Shown piece after piece: positions 20,612 through 29,331 of a DNA stretch of 64,000 bases. The DNA is from Cunninghamella blakesleeana. Lineage: Eukaryota > Mucoromycota > Mucoromycetes > Mucorales > Cunninghamellaceae. How positions within the stretch are numbered: the first letter of the stretch is position 1; the number at the start of each line of letters is the position of its first letter. Where the stretch lies: positions 5,189,501 through 5,253,500 of the forward strand of contig JAFCIZ010000001.1 of assembly GCA_017871115.1 (NCBI GenBank), in the 5' to 3' direction. The notes beneath the pieces were generated by a model. It saw only the letters and a list, made by a program, of their open reading frames with translations, was not told the origin of the DNA and searched no databases. A program made the position numbers and the translations under genes.

Positions 20612-21283
20612 ATGATAAATGGTGTTGATGATTTTGTAAATATAATTAATGATGATTCATTTATAAAAAATGTAAAAAGAATGTTTTTAATGAAAAAAGC
20701 AGAAGAATATAATATAAAAAAAATTATTATAGAATTTGATGAAATAACAAAATCTTTTAAAATTAATCTCATTAAAGATGAATTAAATAATTATTTTATG
20801 GATTATAAAATTAAAAGACGAAAAAAGAAACAAAAAGAAAATGTAGAAACTAAAAAAAGAAAATTAGAAGATTTAAATAATTTTAGTAATGATAAAACTA
20901 TATGTATTAATAATGCTCAAAATAAAGAAAATGATATATATGACAATTACCCCAAATATAATATTAAAAATATGAATTCTCCTCTTTGTCATACATATCA
21001 ACAATTAGATAGTATAAATAAGGAGAGTTTAAATAAAGATAATATAATAAATTTTAATTCTAAAAACATATCTGATAATAGTAAAAAAGAAAAAACTTTA
21101 AAATATAAAAATAAAAATAATTATGTAAATGATAAATTATGCCAAAAATTATGTAGATATATAAAACTTTTTATTAAATTAAATGATTTAAAAACATGCG
21201 AAAATAGTATTTACGTAAAAAATATATTAAAAGAAATTGAATTAATATTTAAAAATTATGGAATAATTAAAAGTATTGAATGA
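20612..21283 (+). CDS. Accessory ORF of the DNA transposon, 223 aa, unknown
   Basis: Intact frame, extremely Lys/Asn/Ile-rich, with a bipartite basic stretch (KIKRRKKKQKENVETKKRKL) near residues 68-90 that could be a nuclear localisation or DNA-binding region. The C-terminus is helical (LCQKLCRYIKLFIKLNDL). It converges with the transposase gene, with 21 bp between their stops. No family recognised. It lies wholly between the TIRs, so it moves with the element: either an accessory transposition factor or a captured host gene. Confidence 0.6.
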   Translation: MINGVDDFVNIINDDSFIKNVKRMFLMKKAEEYNIKKIIIEFDEITKSFKINLIKDELNNYFMDYKIKRRKKKQKENVETKKRKLEDLNNFSNDKTICINNAQNKENDIYDNYPKYNIKNMNSPLCHTYQQLDSINKESLNKDNIINFNSKNISDNSKKEKTLKYKNKNNYVNDKLCQKLCRYIKLFIKLNDLKTCENSIYVKNILKEIELIFKNYGIIKSIE

Positions 21284-21304
21284 AATGGATAAATAAATAG
21301 TTTG

Positions 21305-23404
21305 TCAACTATCCTGTGAATAATTCTCATTTTTTTTTTCTGTAATATTTTTATGTGCTTCCCAGTAATCATTACCTTTACTATAAGCTTCCATATAACG
21401 AATACATCTATTAAAATACCTTCTTATATGAATAATATCTGAAGCTTCATCTAAAGCACTTTCAATATTTTTTTCCAATCCAGAAAATGTATAATTACAG
21501 TTTCTTCGAATGATTCTTTTGGAATCTGCCCAGTATCTTTCTATCCAATTAAGTTCACAGTGGAATTTAGGGTACAGATCGTGTCTAAGATCATGCTTTT
21601 CCAATAATTCTTCTAATGCTGATTTTTGATTTCTAAAATCTATCTGACTAGATAAACGATGAATTGCACAACATTTTTTATCTTGACCATCCATTTCTAC
21701 TCTTTTATTACAACTCAAGCGCCAGCTTTTTCCTTTCCTTTCTGGTGATATGTCTTTATCCATCCATAAACCTCTCTCTTCTAAAATTTGCTTTATGCCC
21801 TTGATATATTTAACCCGTAATGCTTTCCCATCTCTAACTTGATTCACAAAAAAATAAAAATCCTGCTCTATTTTATTCTCTACCCCACCCTCTTTCACAT
21901 AATAATATCCTTTTTTAAATTTAAATTTTTCTTTAGATTTGCATTCCTTTATTTCAAGAGTCAACCTTGTCGCTAGCAATGCATCTTTTGCGTAAGCCTT
22001 ATGGTTTGATGATTGGTCAAATAAAAAAATTCCTATGCATTGATCTCCATGAATTGCTCTAAATATTTTTATCACATCTTTAAGCTGATTGACTAAATCT
22101 TCTGAAGTCCAATAACCATCACGGTAATTACCAGCAAAGAATAGTTGTCTTGATATTTTATCTTTATATTTCATAGTTCCATGACAAGGACATTGGAACT
22201 CGCTGACCATAATTGAACTACCTGGAACTTTTGGTTTAATAATACTTTCATTACCAGCCATCCAAACACATGGTTTGTCGTCGTTTGCATAAAAGGTAGA
22301 TTCATCATGTGTAACTACAATTACTTCTTTATGGCCTACTTTAATATGTCCAACGTCTTCTATTTCCAAATTATTACCAGAATAGTGCTTCATCCATTTA
22401 TTGTATCTATTTATCATCCTTTGTGAAAATTCTTGACGATACTTTACTACATCAGGCCGCTCGTGTCCATCATAATAAACGTTCTTGCTTTTCTTTTTAA
22501 ACGTAAATCCCCAAGCTGATAAATATGAATGTATTGTAGATAGCCCAATATTGCTGACGTTAAAACTTTTCATAATTTTTAACTGTTCGATATGCTTTTT
22601 TAATTCAGAGACGTCTCTTTTATTTGGATCAACTGATAGCCACCATTTAATACATTCTTCTTTTATTTCTTCATTATATAACATGCCAACATGTTTCCTA
22701 TGACGACCTTGCATTGATTTTGCTATGCAACCATTTTCCATGAACTCTTTTGCCCATAATGGAATAGCCTTGGTGATGTTTGATGTTGTAGTAGCATTTT
22801 CAATTAATAGAATAGCATCTGCTGTTTTTAAAGCACAGTCTATCCTATTAAGGTTTTTTTCTTTCATAAAAGATAGATAAAATCTGACGGCACGATGCTT
22901 CATATTGTAAGCTAGATCAAAGTTGGTTTTATCTTTTTGTTGGTCCATGATAGTAGCCGTCAATTTATTGATTAATTCTTCTAAGTCTTTTTCTTTACTA
23001 TTTTCAAGCTCTGAAATGAATTGTCAACTAGTATTGACTGAGACCCTTTTGAATATACTGTCGATTGTTTTGCATCCAACAGCCGCTCTTTCCATTATTT
23101 TTCTCTTTCTATTGATCGTCCATCTTGATTCACCAGTATAGGCGCCTTTAAATTTTTTATCTGCATTTTCCAACCATGCTATTTTTTCTTCTGCTGTACT
23201 GTTGGAGGCAGTTATATCCAAGTGGCTATCATTGAAAGTTTCCGCAGCACTTTCAAGAGCTATTTCGATATCTTCATCGATCCAATCCTGATCAAAGCTT
23301 TCTGTAGATTCGTTATTAGATTGAATTTCGGCTGTTTTTTTAACAAACTTTCCAGTTGAAGTACGCAATCTTTTATTGGCAAATTTTTTATGTCCTTTAG
23401 TCAT
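21305..23404 (-). pseudogene. DDE transposase with a single in-frame stop
   Basis: Reading from ATG at 23404, 126 codons are followed by TGA (23026-23024). The same frame then stays open for about 570 codons to 21305. The N-terminal piece ends TIDSIFKRVSVNTS, after an ADKKFKGAYTGESRW block common before fungal DDE transposases. The second piece has the catalytic core: VVTHDESTFYAND (first D), FLFDQSSNHKAYA (second D), KFHCELNWIERYW (E). A short DNA-binding region precedes it. The family is widespread in fungi as 'DDE superfamily endonuclease'. No multiple-of-three intron removes the stop by eye, so it is a nonsense mutation, a readthrough codon or a sequencing error. A shorter protein from the ATG at 22963 would keep the catalytic core. 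Confidence 0.8.
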
Positions 23405-24886
23405 AAATCAAAAAAAAAGCAAATATATAATAGTAGTAAAAGACATTAAATGAAAAGATAAAAAAACTTTTAATATTTGGTATTAAACAGAATCTTCTAG
23501 GGATCAAATTAAAACACCGAAGGTTAAATATTTTGCCGTTATAAATCCCCTACAAAATTATTTTTTGGGTGGAGCAATTTATACCCTCACCAGCTAAATC
23601 AGCCTCCCACCGACCAATTTTAACTTTTTTTTTAACAATTTTTTTTTAGCAAAAAAATAGAAACAATCCAGTACTTTTATTTTTAAATATCATATTTATT
23701 TTTGTATTGGATTATTTTTTTATTTTTATTAATAAAATGTTGAAATTTTTTCTTACTAAAAATGGTAAAAAAAATTCTGGTTATAACTTAGATGCACCAT
23801 ATAATAAATATTTTATTTGTCCAAACTAATTTTTATTTTTATTTTATTTTAATTTTATATTAATTTCTTAATTGAAATCATTTTTATTACTATAACAAGT
23901 ATATTTTATTTCTTAAGTGAAATCTCTTTTTATTTATATACAACATATATAAACTTTTATATATTATTTTATTATTACTTTATTTGATTATTACCCTTTT
24001 TATATAATAATCTACTCTCTGACTTTTAAATTCATTTGCATATACTTTTGAATTTTTTTAAATATTTTATTTTATTTTATCTTTTTATTTATCTTTTACT
24101 TTTTATTATATTAAGTCGTTCTACTTATAAAACAAGAACTGGTGCTCACTGGAATTATCTTATTTATAGTTAATATAAATACAAACTCTCTTATTTTATT
24201 TTAACAAAAATAACTCTTACCAAAAACACACACAACAACTCATTCCTCATTTCAAAAATAAATCTTAACCAAAAACCCACATAACATCACCAAAATTAAG
24301 CATGTGTTGCGCGATGGGTTCGCTTGGATTATTTTAAAATCCAGTCCAACACTTTGATTGGCTAATATTTTTCTAACATTTTTCTTACCACTTTTGATGT
24401 TAATTTTATTTAACATTTTTCATGCTAATTTTTATTATTATTTTTATTAACAAAATTTATATCACTTATTTCATAATATACTTATCAACACTTTTAATAT
24501 CATTATTGATATTAAAAATGGAATATCTAATTTTTATTTTAGTATAAATACTCGACCTTTTTTTCAATTTTTTGAAAAAACTTTAGTTAATTTTTATTAT
24601 AATAATAAAGTACTTATATTAAAACAAATAAGTCTATTAACTCATCTTTTTAGCTAAAGATTATATTTATTATTAATATTGTTGATTATTATCCAATATT
24701 ACTTTATATTATAATATTATAATAATCGTTGATCTTTATCCGATATTATATTTATTTTATTTTATTTTAAATTTATTACTTTGTTTATATAATTGTTGAT
24801 CTTTATCCAATTATATAATTTATTTTATTTTATTTTATTATTTTATTTTTATTTTAAACTATTAATCTAAACTAAGTTGTATCTAC

Positions 24887-25635
24887 TGTCGTCCAAGCGG
24901 ATGATGTTGGCGGTGATTAAATTATTTTTTTTTTCACAACCAAAGTTCTACAACCAAAGTTCTACAACCAAAGTTCTACAACCAAAGTTCTACAACCTAA
25001 TTCCTACAACCAAATTCCTACAACTTAATTCCTACAACCAAAGTTCTACAACCAAATTCCTACAACCTTTTTCCTCTTTCTCTCCCTAAAAAATTTATTT
25101 TTTGTTTTAATATAAATAGGAAAGAATATTTCTCTTTCTCTTTTGTTTTTTTTCTTTGTCAAATATAAACATAATATTTTTAAATAATACTTTATATAAT
25201 AAATATTTTATTTGTCCAAACCAATTTTTTTATTTTATTTTAACTTTATACTAATTTCTTAATTGAAATCATTTTTATTACTATAACAAATATATTTTAT
25301 TTCTTAAGTGAAATCTCTTTTTATTTATATACAACATATATAAACTTTTATATTTTATTTTTAATTTTATTATTACTTTATTTGATTATTACTCTTTTTA
25401 TATAATAATCTACTCTCTGACTTTTAAATTCATTTGCATATACTTTTGAATTTTTTTTGAATATTTTTATTTTATATTATCTTTTTACCTTTTTACTTTT
25501 ACATTATATTAAGTCGTTCTACTTGTAAAACAAGAACTGGTGCTCACTGGAATTATCTTATTTATAATTAATATAAATACAAACTCTCTTATTTTATTTT
25601 AACAAAAATAACTCTTACCAAAAACACACACAACA
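24887..25635 (+). mobile_element. Solo LTR A2, family A, nested in B1
   Basis: 749 bp, TGTCGTCCAAGCGG...ACACAACA, flanked by CTAC (24883-24886 and 25636-25639). Its 3' two-thirds is nearly the same as the LTR at 11972. Its first part and its 14-bp array differ. Confidence 0.9.
24936..25075 (+). repeat. Ten-unit 14-bp tandem array in LTR A2
   Basis: Ten units of ACAACCAAAGTTCT, with variants such as ACAACCAAATTCCT and ACAACTTAATTCCT. Unit length, copy number and total length (140 bp) equal those of the array at 12042-12181, but the unit sequence is different. Confidence 0.93.
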
Positions 25636-25672
25636 CTACTTATAAAACAAGATACTGGTGCTCACTGACAAC

Positions 25673-26468
25673 TGTTATGAAGTGGGTGAGACTTGAGTAT
25701 CTCACAAATTAGTTAATAATTAATCGAAGTTTTAATACTTTTATTATTTTTATTTTATTATAATTATTATTCACATTTATTTTTATATTTATTTATTATT
25801 ATTACTATTATTTATTATTTTTTTTTTTTTTTTGAATGGTTTTATCTTTTTTCTCTCTTATTTAGAAAGAAAATTGACATTTTATCCTTTTTCTCTCTTA
25901 TTTGGAAAGAAAATTGGTTTTATATCATTTTTCTCTCTTCTCAGGAGAAGAATTTGTTAACATTTTTTTCTCTTCTCAGGAGAAGAAAATGATAACCTTA
26001 TTTTTATTTTTTTATATAAATACTCAACCATTTTATTTTATTTTTGAAAAATCAGTTAATAATTAGTTAATTTTAAATAAAAGAACTTATATTATAACAA
26101 ATAAGTCTATTAACTCATCTTTTTAGCTAAAGATTATATTTACTTTATATTAATATTGTTGATTATTATCCAATATTACTTTATATTACATTATTATAAT
26201 AATCGTTGATCTTTATCCGATATTATATTTATTTTATTTTAAATTTATTATTTTGTCTATATAATTGTTGATCTTTATCCAATTATATAATTTATTTTAT
26301 TTTATTATTTTATTTTTATTTTAAACTATCAATCTAAACTAAGTGGTATCTACTTATAAAACAAGATACTGGTGCTCACTGACGACTAAACTAAACTACA
26401 AAACTATCTACTTTCCAAAACTATAAAAGGAAATTCTACTTTTCAAACAACCAAAAATTTACACAACA
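25673..26468 (+). mobile_element. Solo LTR B2, family B, nested in B1
   Basis: 796 bp, TGTTATGAAGTGGG...ACACAACA, flanked by CAAC (25669-25672 and 26469-26472). From the TAAATACTCAACC block onward it matches B1 closely; its U3 is different. B1 resumes directly after the second CAAC. Confidence 0.88.
25841..25990 (+). repeat. Four-unit repeat of about 40 bp with inverted repeats in the B2 U3
   Basis: Two units carry TTTCTCTCTTATTT(A/G)GAAAGAAA and two carry TCTCTTCTCAGGAGAAGAA. The arms remain complementary (TTTCT/AGAAA; TCTTCTC/GAGAAGA) although their sequence changes between pairs of units. Confidence 0.8.
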
Positions 26469-26590
26469 CAACTAAATTAAACTATAAAAGGAAATTCTAC
26501 TTTTCAAACAACCCAAAATTTACACAACACATGTTTAGGCGCACCACCTGGATATTTATTTATCCGAGATAATGGAACAAAAAATGATCG

Positions 26591-26672
26591 CGTCAGCTAC
26601 AGGATTTGAACCTGTGCAGGCAGAGCCTATGTGATTTCTAGTCACACTCCTTAACCACTCGGACAAACTGAC
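26591..26672 (-). tRNA. tRNA-Ser (anticodon AGA)
   Basis: 82 nt with a 7-bp acceptor stem (GTCAGTT/AGCTGAC), a D-arm with GAGTGGTTAAGG, an anticodon loop CTAGAAA giving AGA, a long variable arm (class II, as for serine) and a T-arm with GGTTCAAATCC. There is no intron. A run of six T on the transcribed strand (26584-26579) is a good Pol III terminator. Confidence 0.95.
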
Positions 26673-26747
26673 TTCACATGATTTGTCGGCAATAAAATAA
26701 CTAGTAATAGTAAGGACGATGCTTTCAAGGAATTAGAAAGCACTAAA

Positions 26748-27113
26748 ATGGATGAAGACAATGATGACAATAACAATATTATTATTGAGGAAGAAAATAA
26801 TGATTTATTTAAAAATAATAATATTACAAAAGATTCAATTAGTAAATCTACAACTAAAAATAATGAAGAAATAAAAAATAAAAATATGGAGTTAGAAAGA
26901 GAAGAAAGGAAAAGAAAGAGGAGTTTCAAACCAACGATTCCAAAAAACAGGAAGAAATCCAAAGTCCGAAGAACCTTCCTAAACTGGTCCAAGGTTTTAA
27001 GCGCCGCTCGTAACCCCGGGCACCATGCCATGTTGTTCTGGAAATTCCTCTCGGCGACCCACAAACGCCAAACCAAAAACTATATAAAGGCCAACTCGAA
27101 GGCAGAAAAATAA
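26748..27113 (+). CDS. Hypothetical protein, 121 aa, possibly transposon-related
   Basis: An Asp/Asn-rich start (MDEDNDDNNNIIIEEENN) is followed by a Lys/Arg-rich stretch (EREERKRKRSFKPTIPKNRK) and a C-terminal RRTFLNWSKVLSAARNPGHH. The 3' part is GC-richer than its surroundings. A TATATAAAGG box lies inside the frame at about 27080, followed by a CT-rich start-like region, so this stretch may instead be an LTR-like promoter with a fortuitous frame. No family recognised. Confidence 0.35.
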   Translation: MDEDNDDNNNIIIEEENNDLFKNNNITKDSISKSTTKNNEEIKNKNMELEREERKRKRSFKPTIPKNRKKSKVRRTFLNWSKVLSAARNPGHHAMLFWKFLSATHKRQTKNYIKANSKAEK

Positions 27114-27165
27114 AAGAGATACTCTTCCTCTCAAGCTTAGTTTTTAGATACTTTTATTTTTTTTT

Positions 27166-27342
27166 GTCTTTGCGTTAGACATTTATTATTCTTTGCGTAA
27201 GAATATTTATTTTTTATAAAAACCATATATTTTTTGATCACCTTTGCGTAAGGTTGTTTTTATATATTTTACTTACTTTGATCACCTTTGCGTAAGGTTG
27301 TTTTATTACTTTCTTTTACTCCTTATTATCTTTGCGTAAGAT
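27166..27342. repeat. Five covarying TGCGT-loop hairpins
   Basis: Each unit is a 5-bp stem around TGCGT: GTCTT/TAGAC (27166, one mismatch), TTCTT/AAGAA (27189; extends to 7 bp), ACCTT/AAGGT (27240 and 27284) and ATCTT/AAGAT (27328). The two outer base pairs change on both sides together, while CTT-TGCGT-AAG stays fixed. The last three are spaced 44 bp apart and two share TTTGATC in front. Likely a structured RNA or a protein-binding array. Confidence 0.8.
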
Positions 27343-27659
27343 TCTTTCTTTTATTTTATTTATTTTTATTCTTTTATTTTATTTTATAATAATTGTATCT
27401 AAGCTAAATAAACTACTCTAATTAAAACGGAAACCGCGCTCGACAGATTTTTTCAAAAAATTAACATATAAAAATAATTTTGAAAAATAAGATAATTATT
27501 GTCAGTAATATTTGCAAAAATAATAATAAGTTTATTGTATAAAAGAAAAAAATAGTCTTTAATTAATGAAAATGTAATAGCTAAAAGTAAATAAAAACAG
27601 TATCTTCGAATGTAATGGTAATGAATTTTTTTTTATTGGAATGGTTCTAAAATAATAAA

Positions 27660-28030
27660 GTTTTAAAAAGATAAGGTTTATATTTTATTAAAATAAAAAA
27701 TGAGAGTTTGTATTTGTATTTATAATAAGTAAGATAACTATAGTAATCACTAGTTATTTTTTTATAAGTAGACAATTTAATATAAGATAAAAGTAAAAAA
27801 AAAAAAAAAAAAGTATTTAAAAAAACTCAAAAGTATATACAAATGAATTTTAAAGTCAGAGAGTAGATTATTATATAAAAAAGGTAAAAATCGAATAAAA
27901 ATAAATCAAATAAATTTGTTATAATAATAAAATAAAATAACTTCAATTAAGGAACTAATACGAAGTTAAAATAAATATAAAATAAACTGATTTGAACAAA
28001 TAAAATATATATTATATAAAACATTGATTA
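27660..28030 (-). mobile_element. Degraded family A LTR, reverse orientation
   Basis: Read on the minus strand it matches the second half of the 11972 LTR: blocks equivalent to ACTTATAAAA, ATTTGATT...TATATAATAATCTACTC TCTGACTTTAAA, and the GTTTGTCCAAA-like block at the right end. The tandem array and U3 start are missing. Borders are approximate. Confidence 0.65.
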
Positions 28031-29331
28031 CTCTCCTCTACCAGTAGATGAAATGAAATTTTTTTAAAAGGGGTTGGATCTAGAATGAATGTCTATATAG
28101 AGTAAATATATATATATATATATATATAAATATATTTGTTGTCGTGTCATCATACATAATATGCTCATTCATTTTTTTATAGATATAAAAGATTTTTATT
28201 ATTATTATAATTATTGTTTGATAAAATGATTATTTTTAAAAGAAATACTCGACAAACAATTTTTATGGATATATTGCGTTTTCCACAAAGATATAGGTAG
28301 ATAGGGAGAATAACATATCAAAAATATTCGTTCCTGCTGTTTGCACGCATAAAAATGCTACAAAATTGATAAGAGATATTATATATCTTTTTTTTTTTAA
28401 AAAAATAAATAATTTTCTTCAGTTATAATTAATAATTTTATTATTATTATTTTTTCGTTTTCTTTCTATCACAATACAATTACTGTGTAAACGATAAATT
28501 TGGTAAAGTGAATCTTTTTCATTGCCATATTACTCGTGATTGTAAAAATTTTCAAAAATATAAATAATTCACGATTTTATTAGTATGAGTTTAAGAGACT
28601 AGAAAACATGTAAAAATATAAAAGTGTTTGTTGTTATAATAGCGAATGAAAATACAGCTGGCAATTATCGTAAGGGTAATATTTGTAAAATTAATGGATC
28701 ACGATGTAAAACGCTACAATAAGAATTAAATTGTAAATTTATATATAATGGGAACCCATTTATAGGGTGTTTTATATACTATAAGGAATAGATAAAACAA
28801 TTACATAAGTTTAAGTACAAAGTTTAGAATGACAAAAGAAGTTTGAAATGTAAAAATTAGAATAAGCCGTTGAAAGTTAAATAGTTTTTTGTGCAATTTA
28901 TTTTAAAATAGAGATAGTGAATGAATGAAATAAAATACAAGAATTTTTTAATAATAGATAAATAATAATAATATCATCCATTTTGCGATCAAAAAATAAA
29001 ATAAAAAAAAATAGGTACTACATATAATTGTTTAAATATAAAACTGAAAAGTTTATCGCATTTTATGCTCAGTGTATATGTATATATATATATACATTCA
29101 TGTAATATTTTGCAGCTAAAATGAATATTCAAGAGATAAATAATCTTCTATACAATATAGTAACAATAAAATATATAACAAGTAAAGATGAAAAATTAAA
29201 GATAAAAAAATTAATTATGAAATTTTTTTTAGACCCCGACTTTTTATTCAGGTCGATTTTTTTTTTCATTCTTTTCCTTTTTCTTTCGCATACTTTTTTT
29301 TTTTTATTGATAAAATAATAATAATATAAAG
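28031..29331. other. Intergenic spacer upstream of the asparaginase gene
   Basis: No gene seen. It is AT-rich with a (TA)n run near 28108, and T-rich sequence ahead of 29332 that probably includes the promoter. The block around 28500-28900 is less repetitive, but every frame is broken by stops. Confidence 0.5.

Larger units (their letters stand above)
20277..23799. mobile_element. TA-flanked DNA transposon with perfect TIRs, nested in the 3' LTR
   Basis: The ends are inverted repeats of about 30 bp beginning TGGTGCATCTAAGTTATAAC. The insertion duplicated TA (20275-20276 and 23800-23801): removing the element and one TA restores the 5' LTR sequence exactly. The TA duplication and DDE transposase place it in the Tc1/mariner-IS630 broad group, although 3.5 kb with two convergent genes is large for that group. 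It carries a 223-aa ORF (plus strand) and a transposase with one stop codon (minus strand). Confidence 0.92.
11972..24237 (+). mobile_element. Near-intact Ty3/Metaviridae-type LTR retrotransposon (with nested DNA transposon)
   Basis: Two LTRs (762 bp and about 761 bp once the nested insert is removed) begin TGTCGCGCAGG and end CACACAACA. They are flanked by the 4-bp duplication ACTC (11968-11971 and 24238-24241). In order inside: primer-binding site, gag, -1 frameshift site, protease-RT-RNase H, a 634-nt spacer, integrase in a separate ORF, a 306-nt spacer, and a third ORF running into the 3' LTR. RT before integrase and the YIDD box place it with Ty3/gypsy. The LTRs differ only in a few T-tract positions as far as can be read, so the insertion is recent. 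All ORFs are unbroken, so it may have been active until the 3' LTR was hit. Confidence 0.92.
19952..24237 (+). repeat. 3' LTR of the Ty3-type element, interrupted by a DNA transposon
   Basis: It starts TGTCGCGCAGG (19952) and ends CACACAACA (24237). Subtracting the 3523-bp insert and one TA leaves about 761 bp that match the 5' LTR except for short T-tract differences near 24080-24110. The disruption splits U3 from the promoter region, but this copy's promoter is not the one driving the element. Confidence 0.92.
24305..26529 (+). mobile_element. Solo LTR B1, family B, containing two younger solo LTRs
   Basis: Starts TGTTGCGCGATGGG and ends ACACAACA, flanked by CATG (24301-24304 and 26530-26533). 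With both nested LTRs removed its own length is about 672 bp. It ends about 60 bp from the 3' end of the tRNA-Ser gene. There is no internal region, so it is a solo LTR left by recombination. Confidence 0.85.

Noticed and set aside
23000..23060. Short intron removing the transposase TGA (GTCTCA...TTTCAG)
   Set aside because: The candidate is 34 nt, not a multiple of three, and joining causes an early stop.
24936..25075. CRISPR-like array
   Set aside because: Units are contiguous 14-mers without spacers, inside an LTR of a eukaryotic genome.
26651..27076. 141-aa minus-strand frame rich in L and S
   Set aside because: Mirror of the Asn/Lys/Glu-rich plus-strand frame and overlaps the tRNA.
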